This document shows, piece by piece, positions 18,168 through 27,857 of a DNA stretch of 64,000 bases (position 1 is the stretch's first letter; every line of letters starts with the position of its first letter). A model generated the notes under the pieces. It had not been told where the DNA came from, searched no databases, and saw nothing but the letters and a program-made list of their open reading frames with translations. The DNA is from Vicingaceae bacterium (GTDB lineage: Bacteria > Bacteroidota > Bacteroidia > Flavobacteriales_E > Vicingaceae). The translations under genes were made by a program, and so were the position numbers. Location of the stretch: positions 122,731 through 186,730 of the forward strand of contig BPHE01000001.1 in NCBI GenBank assembly GCA_026003395.1, read 5' to 3'.

Positions 18168-19779
18168 TTATGCCTTAATGGAAACTTTTGGGGCTGCCGT
18201 TAAAATTTCTTCATTGGCAAACGAACGGTATTTCTCAAAGTTTTTCACAAATTTTTCGGCTAACTCCATTGCTTTTCTGTCAAATTCATCAGGGTTTTTC
18301 CAAGTATTTCTCGGATTTAAAATTTCATCCGGCACACCCGGTACACTCACCGGTACTTGTAAGCCAAAAAATGGTGTTTCCCAATATTCTACATTGTCCA
18401 AATCGCCATTTAATGCGGCGTTGATCATAGCCCTTGTGTATTTTAGTTTTATTCTGGAGCCAACTCCGTATGGCCCTCCTGTCCATCCTGTATTGACCAA
18501 CCAAATATTGACATTATGTTGCTCTATTTTTTTACCCAACATTTCAGCATAATAGGTAGGATGCAGCGGCAAGAAAGGTTGACCAAAGCAAGCCGAGAAA
18601 GTGGTTTGGGGCTCTGTGATGCCGGCTTCCGTTCCTGCCACTTTAGCGGTATAGCCGGAGATAAATTGATACATTGCCTGCGCTTTACTTAACCTTGCAA
18701 TAGGAGGCAACACACCAAAGGCATCGCAAGTTAAAAAGAAGATGTTTTTGGGTATTTCGCCTTGTAATCCTTGTTTTATGTTTTCAATATATTCAACCGG
18801 ATAACTTACCCTAGTATTTTCGGTTTTCGATGCATTCGTATAATCGACTTTTCTTGTTCCCGGATAGAACTCGGTATTTTCCAAAAGGGAACCAAATTTG
18901 ATGGCATTCCAAATCAATGGCTCTTGTTCCTGTGACAGATTGATACATTTGGCATAACAACCACCTTCGAAGTTAAATACGGTATTATCACTCCATCCGT
19001 GTTCGTCATCTCCGATCAATTGACGGTTGGGGTCGGACGACAATGTGGTTTTTCCTGTACCGGAAAGGCCAAAAAAGATTGCCGTGTCACCCTTTTGTCC
19101 GACATTGGCAGAGCAATGCATAGGAAACACCCCATAATTCACAGGCAAAATAAAATTTAGTACAGTAAATATGCCTTTTTTCATTTCTCCGGTATATCCC
19201 GTCCCACCAATCAGCAATATTTCGACGGGAAAAATTCAAAATCGCAAAATTTTCCCGGATGGTTTTATCTTCTTGAGGGTTTGCCTTAAAACCCGGTGCA
19301 TGTATGATCAGCCAATCAGGTGAAAAGTTAAACAATTCTTCAGCGGTGGGACGCAAAAACATATTGTAAGCAAACAGATTGCCCCATGGATTTTCATTGA
19401 TCACCCTTAGGTTTAATCTGTAATTTTTATCGGCACAAACGTAAGCATCACGTACAAACAAATCTTTATCTTCTAAATAATTGAATACTTTCATTAATAA
19501 TCTGTCGAAATCGACCGGATCAAATGGTTGATTTACTTCACCCCACCATATTTTATCGGCTGTGATATGATCTTTGACAGTATATTTGTCTTTTGGTGCG
19601 CGTCCTTTAAATTGTCCGGTATCAATCATCAAAGCGCCGGTATCGGCAAGTACCCCCTCGCCTCTTTTGATGGTTTCTTCCACCAATTCGGCAGGAGTTA
19701 ATTGACGATAAACTTTTGCTTTGGGTTGAAATTTAAATTCTCCCCAATCTAATGTAAAATTTGAACCGTTTGTAGTCAT
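18168..19779 (-). pseudogene. pckA: Phosphoenolpyruvate carboxykinase (ATP), frameshifted
   Basis: ATP-dependent oxaloacetate decarboxylation to PEP, the entry to gluconeogenesis. The coding region is split in two frames: residues up to [11 protein letters not shown] from the ATG at 19779, then [18 protein letters not shown] onward in another frame to the stop at 18168. Removing one A from the AAA run (plus-strand TTT, 19220-19222) joins them exactly as in intact family members. All key motifs survive: the P-loop [11 protein letters not shown], the metal site LIGDDEHGW and the R-rich end. The combined length of about 537 residues is normal. A single-base insertion in a short homopolymer with no other decay suggests a sequence error or a very recent mutation. 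Confidence 0.85.
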
Positions 19780-19800
19780 AAAAATTAATTTTTTAAAGTG

Positions 19801-19808
19801 CAAAGTTA
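19801..19808 (-). promoter_or_regulatory. Predicted -7 promoter element for pckA
   Basis: The minus strand reads TAACTTTG, matching TAnnTTTG, 22 nt before the ATG at 19779. This supports that start over an in-frame upstream start at 19803, which would lie inside the element. Confidence 0.6.
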
Positions 19809-19830
19809 AGCATAATTTAATGACTATCTT

Positions 19831-20211
19831 TTAATTTTTCTTATGCCTGCACTCACCATTCTTTTCAATAATCACATTATCTTGATTACTCAATTTTTCA
19901 TAGGTACCGGATAGAAAGATATTTTTTTCTTTGTCTTTTAAATTTGATAAATCTATACAATAATCCACCTCTCCTTCACGCCCCCAACCATGTTCTTCGT
20001 ATTGAATTTTCACATTATGTTTTTTTTCGAAAGATGCAATATATTCATCAAAAACATTTTTGGCAGTATAATTTATACCGCTTCCTTTAGAAATAAACGA
20101 TATCAATAATGTTGAAACATGTTCGTTTTGATTGTCGGCTGTTGAATTTTTGTTTTGACAATTTTGAATATTCATAATATACAACAGGAAAATTATTAAA
20201 AAGCCCTTCAT
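19831..20211 (-). CDS. Putative small lipoprotein, unknown
   Basis: 126 residues. A hydrophobic N terminus (about 1-15) ends near Cys18 (IQNC), a weak lipobox-like site. The remainder contains a central helical segment (NVFDEYIASFEKKHNVKI) and DYCIDLSNLKDKEKNIFLSG. I do not recognise the family. It is a single gene with gaps on both sides (51 nt to the pckA start, 74 nt to the M32 stop) and no clear promoter. Confidence 0.55.
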   Translation of the reverse strand: MKGFLIIFLLYIMNIQNCQNKNSTADNQNEHVSTLLISFISKGSGINYTAKNVFDEYIASFEKKHNVKIQYEEHGWGREGEVDYCIDLSNLKDKEKNIFLSGTYEKLSNQDNVIIEKNGECRHKKN

Positions 20212-20285
20212 AGTTTATCGATTGAAATATTTTACCAAATTAAACAAAATCCATTTTGAAATCAAATTTTCAGCATTCAAAACTT

Positions 20286-21776
20286 TTATACTGCAAATTT
20301 GTTTTGTACGTATCTTTGATAGGATGACACATCTAAATTTCTCCCGGTAATCTTTTGACACAATTCTTCAGAAGTCAACAACCGGCCTTGAGAATACACA
20401 TTATCTTTTAACCATTGATAAAAAAGATTGTAGTCTCCATGTTGAAACAATTCCGTTAATTTTGGAATGTCCTGTGTGGCTTGTTCAAAAAACTGAGCAG
20501 CATATAAACTACCCAAAGTGTATGTTGGAAAATATCCAAAACTACCATGAGACCAATGAACGTCCTGTAAAATCCCTTGGTCATCAGAAGGCACTTCCAC
20601 ACCGAGATACTTCCTGTATAGCCCGTTCCATCTTTGAGGAAGGTCATTTACTTCTGTTTTGCCTTCAAAAATTTCCTTTTCAATCGTGAAACGTATAAAA
20701 ACATGCAGATGATAAGTAAGTTCGTCTGCTTCTATTCTGATCAATGATGGTTCTACATGATTCACCGCAAAATAAAAAGCATCCGCTTCGATATTGCCTA
20801 ATTGTGAAGGAAAAACATTTTTTAATTGTGGCAAAAAATAATTCCAAAAAAATTTGCTTCTCCCCACGTTATTCTCCCAAATCCTTGATTGGGATTCGTG
20901 AATGGATAAGGAACAAGCATCTGCTGCCGGCAATCCCTCATAAGCAGGATTGAGTCCGGCTTCATAAAATGCATGTCCCATCTCGTGCAGGGTACTCCAA
21001 ATAATTTCAGAAATATCGCTCTCATTGACTTTAGTGGTAATTCTCACATCACCGGAACCAATATTTATCGAAAAAGGATGTGGTGACAAATCCAATCTGC
21101 CCGATTTAAAACTGAAACCTAATTTTTCTATCATTTTTTTGGTAAATTCCCATTGCTTTTCTTTTTCAAAATTTTGTTTCAACACATGGGTATACTTAGC
21201 ATCTTTAAATTCTTGGGGTAAGTTTTGTACAAATTGAGGCAGAAAAGTTTTCAAATGTTCAAAAACCGGCATTAACTTACTTACTGTTAGCCCTTTATCA
21301 TAATCATTCAATAAAGCATCATAAGGATGTTCAAACTGTCCTATAAAGGTAATTTCCTGTTTTTTGAGTTCTATTAATTTTTCCAACCATGGCGCAAAAA
21401 TCTCAAAACGGTTTTCGGTTTTTGCCTTATGCCAATAATGAAATGCACGAGCAGTGGTTTCACTCATTTTTATAACAAACTCTTCGGGAAGTTTTTTTTG
21501 CCTTTCGACATCTTCAATGACCAGGGCAATATTCTTTTTTTGAAAGTCATTCAGATTGCTATTTTTAGACAATTCTAACAGATTTTGATACCACTGTTCA
21601 TTCGTTGCTTTTTGATGCAGAAGTTTGCTCAATGCGGCAATTTGTTTAGATCTATACTCTGAAGCGTCTTCAGGCATATACACTTCCTGGTCCCAATGTA
21701 GCAAAGACAAAACTCCTTTCCAATAATTCAATTCTTTCAGATATTCGTGAAACTCTTCAAAGGTCATTTTTTTCAT
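20286..21776 (-). CDS. Carboxypeptidase M32 (Taq family)
   Basis: Zinc metallocarboxypeptidase of family M32, 496 residues, the usual length. All diagnostic motifs are present in order: HPF in LDLSPHPFSI, DVRITT, the zinc site HEMGHAFYEAG, HESQSRIWENNVGRS, and IRIEADELTYHLHVF, ending with GILQDVHWSHGSFGYFPTY. It trims C-terminal residues from peptides in the cytoplasm (no signal peptide). It lies 17 nt after priA and is the last gene of the hldD-pfkA-priA run. The initiating Met could also be Met4. Confidence 0.94.
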   Translation of the reverse strand: MKKMTFEEFHEYLKELNYWKGVLSLLHWDQEVYMPEDASEYRSKQIAALSKLLHQKATNEQWYQNLLELSKNSNLNDFQKKNIALVIEDVERQKKLPEEFVIKMSETTARAFHYWHKAKTENRFEIFAPWLEKLIELKKQEITFIGQFEHPYDALLNDYDKGLTVSKLMPVFEHLKTFLPQFVQNLPQEFKDAKYTHVLKQNFEKEKQWEFTKKMIEKLGFSFKSGRLDLSPHPFSINIGSGDVRITTKVNESDISEIIWSTLHEMGHAFYEAGLNPAYEGLPAADACSLSIHESQSRIWENNVGRSKFFWNYFLPQLKNVFPSQLGNIEADAFYFAVNHVEPSLIRIEADELTYHLHVFIRFTIEKEIFEGKTEVNDLPQRWNGLYRKYLGVEVPSDDQGILQDVHWSHGSFGYFPTYTLGSLYAAQFFEQATQDIPKLTELFQHGDYNLFYQWLKDNVYSQGRLLTSEELCQKITGRNLDVSSYQRYVQNKFAV

Positions 21777-21793
21777 ATTTTAATAGTTTATAT

Positions 21794-24259
21794 TTAGTAA
21801 GGATCAACATCTATATGTATTTTCACCGTAGACATGGCATGTTGTAGCCATCCCAGGTTTTGTTTTACAATCCATTTGACTTCGTTGGCATCGTCTTTAG
21901 GTAAAATTTTTATCAATAAGTTGTAACGGTAAAAATTATTGACTTTATGAATTCTATCTTCTTCGGGTCCTAATACACGGCTCCCAAGTTTTTGTCTTAA
22001 CTTTTCGGCAAGTATAGACAAATTTTGAAATAAATCTTTTTGTTGTTTATGGCGGAATTGTATTTGAATTAGCTTTACAAACGGAGGATAAAAAAACTCT
22101 TCGCGTGTTTTCAACTCTTCTTTTATCAATCCCAAATAATCGTTTTGCACAAGGTATTTAAATACTTTATGAGTCGGGCGATAGGTTTGAATAACAACCA
22201 GTCCGTTTTTTTTTCGTCCACTCCTACCTGCAACCTGAACATACGTTTGTAGGGCTCGTTCAGAAGCCCTGAAATCGGGAAATGACAAAAGACCGTCGGC
22301 ATTGACTATCCCTACTAAATCAACATGATCAAAATCAAGGCCTTTGGTAACCATTTTTGTTCCGATCAATATGTCTATTTTCCTGTCTTCAAAATCACTC
22401 AAAATTTTGTAGTACGAACCTTTGGTTCTTGTGCTGTCATAGTCAAGCCGGCCAATACGGGCTTGCGGGAACAAATATGAAACTTCTTCTTCTACTTTCT
22501 CTGTCCCTGTGCCTTTAATGATGATATTGGGACTGCCACATTTTTCGCATCTTTGGAACACGTCTCTATGAAAACCGCATAAATGGCAATATAACCGGTT
22601 TTGTTTTTTATGGTAAGTTAATGAAATATCACAAGCATGACAAAGATGAACATGTTCGCAGTCCAAACATAAAGTTACAGGCGCATAACCTCTACGATGA
22701 TGAAAAAGTATGATTTGTTTTTTTCTTTGTAAGACTTTTTCCATCATATCTTTCAAAAAAGGAGATATAAGAGGAGGTTGATTTTTACCTTTAAAATAGG
22801 GCTTCATGTCATGTATATAAATTTCGGGCAAGGGTGTATCATTGAATCGTTTAGTCAATTGCACTCTCGCTATTTTGTTTTGTTCTGTAAGTTTAAATAT
22901 TTCTGTTGAGGGAGTGGCACTTCCCAATAAAATAGGGATTTTTTCCTTATGGCTCATCCATAAACATACATCTCTTGCATTGTATCGTGGTGAAGGATCC
23001 TCCTGTTTAAAACTTTCATCGTGTTCCTCATCAATTATAATCAATCCTAATTTTTTAAATGGAAGAAACATAGCCGAACGTGGTCCGACCACAATTTGAA
23101 AATAGTTTTCCCGCCCTTGTTCGAAAGACAAAACTTCTTTCCATATCTCCACTCTTTCGTTTTGACTGAACCTGCTATGATACACTCCTGCTTTGGCCCC
23201 AAAGACGCTTTTGACTCGACTGATGATTTGATGAGTCAATGCAATTTCCGGAAGTAAATACAATACCTGATAACCTCTTTCTACATATTCTTTTATCAAA
23301 TGAAGGTATATTTCGGTTTTTCCGCTGCCTGTAACACCATGCAACAAAACAGGCCTGTTTTGTTCAAAATGCTTTTTAATTTCATTCAATGCAGTTTCTT
23401 GTTCTTTCGAGAGTGTTTTTAATGGTTGTGTTTCTATTATTTCGGAGGGAATAACCCTGTTGATGGTTTCTTCGATTTTAACTACAATTTTTTTCTTTAT
23501 AAGCTCTCTGAGCGATGCATCAAATTCAGGATTGTTTTTCGTTATGTAAGATTTTTTGATGCTTTGCGAAAAATCTTCACCACTATGGGCTACTATCCAT
23601 TGCAATACTTCGAGTTGCTTGAATGCCCTTTGAGACAAATTGTCGAAAACTTCCGACAATTTTTTTTCATTTCTATAATCCGGGTGGATTTGAATGAACG
23701 ATTCTTTTTTAGGTTTATATTTTTCTTCAATATTTTCAATCACACCTATCAATGATAATTCTATCAACCTGCTCAATGTTTTATGCAAGTTTTTTTTAAG
23801 AGGCAATTTTATCAATTCATGAATACCGGCAGAGCGGCTATTATTCAGGTAGTTACAAATCATCAACGAATCATCATCAAGATCCAATTGATGAAAATTT
23901 TTATTTTTTAAATAATATTCCAAAGATTCTTCAAATTGAAAGGCAGAAGGCAATGCGGCCTGCATCACTTCTCCGGGATTGGCCATATAATACCCGGCAA
24001 TTTTTATCCACCATTCCATTTGGTTTTGAGTCACAACAGGACATTCATCCAAAACTTCAAAAACAGGTTTGATTTGATATGGCGGCTTTTGCGAATGCAA
24101 TTTATAAACTATACCGGTATATTTTCTGTTCCCTTTACCAAAACTTACCATTACTCTAACTCCCGGTACGATACGAGAAATCTCACTGTCCGGAACTTCG
24201 TAAGTGAATAATCCGGGAACAGCCAAAGGTAAAAATACATCTGCAAACCTAAGAGACAT
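21794..24259 (-). CDS. priA: Primosomal protein N' (replication restart helicase)
   Basis: 821 residues. The N-terminal DNA-binding domain starts FADVFLPLAVPGLFTYEVP. The SF2 helicase core has Walker A in LLHGVTGSGKTEIYL, the DEEH box in LIIIDEEHDESFKQ, and a later motif VAGRSGRKKNGLVVIQTY. The zinc module has the expected paired cysteines (LCLDCEHVHLCHACD and LYCHLCGFH ... CEKCGSP). PriA reloads the replicative helicase at stalled forks. It starts 1 nt after pfkA and is 17 nt from the M32 gene. Confidence 0.96.
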   Translation of the reverse strand: MSLRFADVFLPLAVPGLFTYEVPDSEISRIVPGVRVMVSFGKGNRKYTGIVYKLHSQKPPYQIKPVFEVLDECPVVTQNQMEWWIKIAGYYMANPGEVMQAALPSAFQFEESLEYYLKNKNFHQLDLDDDSLMICNYLNNSRSAGIHELIKLPLKKNLHKTLSRLIELSLIGVIENIEEKYKPKKESFIQIHPDYRNEKKLSEVFDNLSQRAFKQLEVLQWIVAHSGEDFSQSIKKSYITKNNPEFDASLRELIKKKIVVKIEETINRVIPSEIIETQPLKTLSKEQETALNEIKKHFEQNRPVLLHGVTGSGKTEIYLHLIKEYVERGYQVLYLLPEIALTHQIISRVKSVFGAKAGVYHSRFSQNERVEIWKEVLSFEQGRENYFQIVVGPRSAMFLPFKKLGLIIIDEEHDESFKQEDPSPRYNARDVCLWMSHKEKIPILLGSATPSTEIFKLTEQNKIARVQLTKRFNDTPLPEIYIHDMKPYFKGKNQPPLISPFLKDMMEKVLQRKKQIILFHHRRGYAPVTLCLDCEHVHLCHACDISLTYHKKQNRLYCHLCGFHRDVFQRCEKCGSPNIIIKGTGTEKVEEEVSYLFPQARIGRLDYDSTRTKGSYYKILSDFEDRKIDILIGTKMVTKGLDFDHVDLVGIVNADGLLSFPDFRASERALQTYVQVAGRSGRKKNGLVVIQTYRPTHKVFKYLVQNDYLGLIKEELKTREEFFYPPFVKLIQIQFRHKQQKDLFQNLSILAEKLRQKLGSRVLGPEEDRIHKVNNFYRYNLLIKILPKDDANEVKWIVKQNLGWLQHAMSTVKIHIDVDPY

Positions 24260-24260
24260 A

Positions 24261-25244
24261 TCAATAAACAGAAATTAGTTGAATGGCATCCAGAAGGTCT
24301 TTTTTTAAAGTAATGTGATGTTTGATTGCTTTCTCAAAAGGCACATATTGAATTTTTTGATCTACAATTCCTATCATTATATTGCTTTTTCCCTCTACCA
24401 AAGCATCAATAGCAGCAATTCCTGATCTTACGGCCACAATACGGTCCATGGCCGTTGGAGACCCTCCCCGCTGAATATGTCCTAAAACTGTTACCCTGGT
24501 TTCCAAACCCGGATATTCTTTTTTTACCTTTTCGGCCACCCGATAAGCACCACCGCTTTGATCTCCTTCAGCCACCACACAAATAAAACTGCCTTTTCCG
24601 TGATTTAAATAATTTTTCAACTTTTCCATCATTTGTGGAAAATCCTTTGTGGTTTCAGGAATCAATACCCCCTCAACTCCTCCGGCAATAGCCGATCGCA
24701 ATGCAATTAATCCTGCATCACGCCCCATCACTTCAATAAAAAAAACTCTGTCGTGGGATTCGGCAGTGTCACGAATTTTATCGATGGCTTGCACAACGGT
24801 ATTGATAGCCGTATCATAACCTATGGTGAAATCTGTTCCATATAAATCATTGTCTATAGTACCGGGAGCGCCTACTACTGGCATGCCGAATTCGTCAGAA
24901 AAAACTTTTGCACCGGTAAAACTCCCATCACCACCAATCACAAACAATGCATCAATACCGGCTTTTTTGCAATTATCAAATGCAATTTGCCGCCATTTTT
25001 TTTCCAAAAATCTCTTGCTACGTGCTGTTTTCAATACCGTTCCTCCCAAATGCCCTATATTTTTGACATCCTCTATGTGCAAATCCTTAAAATCAGCATT
25101 AATCAATCCCTCATAACCATGATAAATACCCACCGGCACTACATTTAACTTAATACACCTCAGCACAGCCGCCCGGATACACGCATTCATTCCGGGCGAA
25201 TCGCCTCCGGATGTATATATTCCAATTTTTTTGATTATTTTCAT
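24261..25244 (-). CDS. pfkA: 6-phosphofructokinase (ATP-dependent, PfkA type)
   Basis: Catalyses the committed step of glycolysis. 327 residues with the PfkA signature TSGGDSPGMNACIRA (about 12-26), the ATP-site GGDGSFTGA, the catalytic TIDNDLYGTDFTIGYDTA (about 127-144) and the substrate-binding IEVMGRDAG. The Gly after GGDG marks it as an ATP rather than PPi enzyme. It is 1 nt from hldD and 1 nt from priA, an unusual metabolic/replication pairing that is probably just packing. Confidence 0.95.
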   Translation of the reverse strand: MKIIKKIGIYTSGGDSPGMNACIRAAVLRCIKLNVVPVGIYHGYEGLINADFKDLHIEDVKNIGHLGGTVLKTARSKRFLEKKWRQIAFDNCKKAGIDALFVIGGDGSFTGAKVFSDEFGMPVVGAPGTIDNDLYGTDFTIGYDTAINTVVQAIDKIRDTAESHDRVFFIEVMGRDAGLIALRSAIAGGVEGVLIPETTKDFPQMMEKLKNYLNHGKGSFICVVAEGDQSGGAYRVAEKVKKEYPGLETRVTVLGHIQRGGSPTAMDRIVAVRSGIAAIDALVEGKSNIMIGIVDQKIQYVPFEKAIKHHITLKKDLLDAIQLISVY

Positions 25245-25245
25245 T

Positions 25246-26211
25246 TTACCAATATTTTTCCGGAATCAAATATTGCTTTACATAATCGGCCACTCCTTCT
25301 TCAAGTGAAGTAAAAGTACCTGTGTAACCTGTTTCTCTTAATTTTGAAATGTCGGCTTCAGTAAAGTATTGATATTTTTCACGAATATCTTCAGGTGTCG
25401 GAATGTATTCAATGTTTGATTGAGTTCCCAGAGCATCAAATACGGCATTGGCAAGGTCATTAAAAGACCTGGCCCGGCCTGTACCTACATTTAATAGTCC
25501 ATTGACATTTGGCCGCCGGGTCATCAAGTAAAAAATGATTTTACAAACATCTTTGACGTAAATAAAATCTCTCTTTTGTTCTCCATGTCCAATCCCATCT
25601 CTATGGGATTGAAATAAACGTATCTTACCTTGATCTTTGATTTGCCGATAGGCATGAAAAATCACAGAAGCCATTCGGCCTTTATGATATTCGTTGGGAC
25701 CGTAAACATTAAAAAACTTTAGACCCGCCCAGAAAAAAGGCGATTTTTCCTGAACCAATGCCCAGGCATCAAAATCATTTTTGGATTTCCCATAAGGATT
25801 CAAAGGGTGCAGATTTTCAGGAGTAAGCCGGTCGGAATAACCATTGTGTCCGTCTCCATAGGTTGCAGCTGAGGATGCATAGATAAGCGGTATATTATGC
25901 TCCACACATTTGTTCCATACTTTTTTGCTGTAATTTGTATTTAATTTATTCAGCAACTCTTGATTAAATTCTGTAGTGTCGGTTCTTGCTCCCAAATGAA
26001 TGATAATTTCAACCTGATCGGCGTTTAAGTCAAGCCATTCCCACCATTGATCCCGATCAAGTATTTTGGTATAACGTTTATATTGCCAATTATTTTTTTT
26101 GGAGGGATTGGAAAAATCATCCACCAAAACCAAATCATTAAAATTGTTTTCATTGAGAAATGCAACTAAACAGGAACCAATAAAACCTGCCGCACCGGTT
26201 ATAACAATCAT
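25246..26211 (-). CDS. hldD: ADP-L-glycero-D-manno-heptose 6-epimerase
   Basis: Extended SDR enzyme that makes the heptose donor for LPS inner core. 321 residues with the NAD-binding TGAAGFIGS (about 5-13), the catalytic Ser/Tyr/Lys set in YASSAATYGDG and NPYGKSK, and the heptose-epimerase markers LKFFNVYGPNEYHKGRMASV and DFIYVKDV. It starts the minus-strand run hldD-pfkA-priA-M32 with 1-17 nt spacings. The upstream gap is shared with a divergent SDR gene. Confidence 0.93.
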   Translation of the reverse strand: MIVITGAAGFIGSCLVAFLNENNFNDLVLVDDFSNPSKKNNWQYKRYTKILDRDQWWEWLDLNADQVEIIIHLGARTDTTEFNQELLNKLNTNYSKKVWNKCVEHNIPLIYASSAATYGDGHNGYSDRLTPENLHPLNPYGKSKNDFDAWALVQEKSPFFWAGLKFFNVYGPNEYHKGRMASVIFHAYRQIKDQGKIRLFQSHRDGIGHGEQKRDFIYVKDVCKIIFYLMTRRPNVNGLLNVGTGRARSFNDLANAVFDALGTQSNIEYIPTPEDIREKYQYFTEADISKLRETGYTGTFTSLEEGVADYVKQYLIPEKYW

Positions 26212-26397
26212 AATTATTTTGTTTTTTCGCGTTAAAATTACGAAAGTTTATGCTAAAGATAGTTTTTCAAGTCGTCTTATCATTTTTCTTATTTTTTTGA
26301 TGAATTAAAATTTATTCCTGAAGCATAAAAGCAGTATTTATTCATAAATTTAAAAGTATTTCATGAATTCTGGTTTATTTTGCATGAAAATTGCAAC

Positions 26398-27207
26398 ATG
26401 AAAAAAGTAAAACCGGTAGCCCTCATCACAGGTGGAAGTTCCGGAATAGGAAAAGCTCTTTGCAAGGAGTTTGGAAAAAATGGCTTTTATATTTTCTATT
26501 GCGGAAGAAATCAATCTGAACTTGAAAAGGCATCAAACGAATTGAAATTGTTGGGAATAGAGCATGATTTTATAAGAGCCGACGTTTCGTCCGAACAAGA
26601 TTGCAAAACTTTAATTGAATTTGTGATAAATAAAACCGGAAGAATAGATTTGTTGATCAACAACGCAGGGATATCCATGCGTGGGTTGGTCGAAGAAACG
26701 TCTGTGGATGTTTTCAAAATGGTGATGGATATAAACTTTTGGGGAACAGTTTATTGCACCAAATTAGCCTTACCATATATTTTACAATCAAACGGTACGG
26801 TTATAGGTATCTCCTCAATAGCAGGATTTATCGGATTGCCTGCCAGATCGGCCTACTCGGCCTCTAAATTTGCCATGCATGGTTTTTTGCAATCGCTAAG
26901 GATAGAAAATCCTCAATTGCACGTCATGATTGCCTGCCCCGGTTTTACCTCTTCCAACATTCGAAAGAAAGCACTGAATGCCCAAGGTGAAATGCAGGGG
27001 GAAAGTCCATTAGAAGAAGACAAAATCATGAGTGCAGAAGAAGTGGCCAATAGAATTTACAAAGCATATAAGAAAAGAATAAAATGGGTAATCATGACAA
27101 AAGAGGGAATTATGGCTGTTTGGCTAAGTAAATTTTTCCCTTCATTGACCGAAAAATTGGTAAGAAAAAAATTCGAAAAAGAAAAGAACTCTCCTTTGCG
27201 TCGATAA
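26398..27207 (+). CDS. Short-chain dehydrogenase/reductase
   Basis: Classical SDR, 269 residues from the ATG at 26398. Cofactor loop ITGGSSGIGKAL (TGxxxGxG) at about 9-20, NNAGISM near 85, and the active site Ser plus YSASK near 147-160. The C-terminal region is basic (KLVRKKFEKEKN), suggesting membrane association, as in the DhrS7-like group. Substrate unknown. It is 1 nt from the shikimate kinase gene. An upstream ATG at 26380 would add six residues, but it lies within a promoter-like TTATTTTGC and is not favoured. Confidence 0.88.
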   Translation: MKKVKPVALITGGSSGIGKALCKEFGKNGFYIFYCGRNQSELEKASNELKLLGIEHDFIRADVSSEQDCKTLIEFVINKTGRIDLLINNAGISMRGLVEETSVDVFKMVMDINFWGTVYCTKLALPYILQSNGTVIGISSIAGFIGLPARSAYSASKFAMHGFLQSLRIENPQLHVMIACPGFTSSNIRKKALNAQGEMQGESPLEEDKIMSAEEVANRIYKAYKKRIKWVIMTKEGIMAVWLSKFFPSLTEKLVRKKFEKEKNSPLRR

Positions 27208-27208
27208 A

Positions 27209-27769
27209 ATGACCTCTATAAACAATGTAAAACAAAAAAAATTAATTTTTTTGATAGGAATGCCCGCAAGTGGCAAAAGCACCATTGGAAAACTCCTGGC
27301 AAGCAAAATAAAAGCCAATTTTATTGATACTGACTCAATTATAGAAAAAAAAGAAAAACTTACCATTGCCGAAATATTTTCATTGAAAGGAGAGCACTAC
27401 TTTCGGCAACTTGAGTTTGATGTTTTACATCAAATAATTAAGGACTGTAAAACTACCACTGTGGTTTCAACAGGAGGAGGAATGCCTTCGATTCCCGGAG
27501 TTGCCGGATTGTTAAAAAAAAGTGGATTGGTTATTTGGTGCAAAACAGAGTTGCACATATTATATGAAAGGATAAAAAAAAGCAAAAAAAGACCACTGTT
27601 TTTACAAGACAAATCAGATGATTCAATTTATCAAAAACTTTTAGAATTGTACGAAAAAAGAAAAAGCCATTATCAAGATGCTTGTCACTTCATTATTGAT
27701 TCGTCGAATAAAACCACTGGTTTATCGAAAATTATTCAAATACTTAAAAATTCAGGATTTCAATTTTAA
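27209..27769 (+). CDS. aroK: Shikimate kinase
   Basis: Phosphorylates shikimate in the chorismate pathway. 186 residues with the P-loop IGMPASGKSTIGKLLA (about 15-30), the shikimate-binding DTDSIIE near 41-47, GEHYFRQLE, the GGG motif VSTGGGMP near 88, and the lid/arginine segment KKRPLF. Length is typical. It follows the SDR by 1 nt and is followed by an 88-nt gap before the large secreted protein, with no terminator seen. Confidence 0.94.
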   Translation: MTSINNVKQKKLIFLIGMPASGKSTIGKLLASKIKANFIDTDSIIEKKEKLTIAEIFSLKGEHYFRQLEFDVLHQIIKDCKTTTVVSTGGGMPSIPGVAGLLKKSGLVIWCKTELHILYERIKKSKKRPLFLQDKSDDSIYQKLLELYEKRKSHYQDACHFIIDSSNKTTGLSKIIQILKNSGFQF

Positions 27770-27857
27770 ATGAAATTTGTCAATTTTTCAAGCATCTTGA
27801 TTTGACCACCATAACGTCTTTATCAGTAAATTTACATACCTAAAATTTTTTTTGTAT

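Noticed and set aside
19215..19230. Programmed ribosomal frameshift in pckA
   Set aside because: No slippery heptamer and no downstream structure seen; the family does not use frameshifting.
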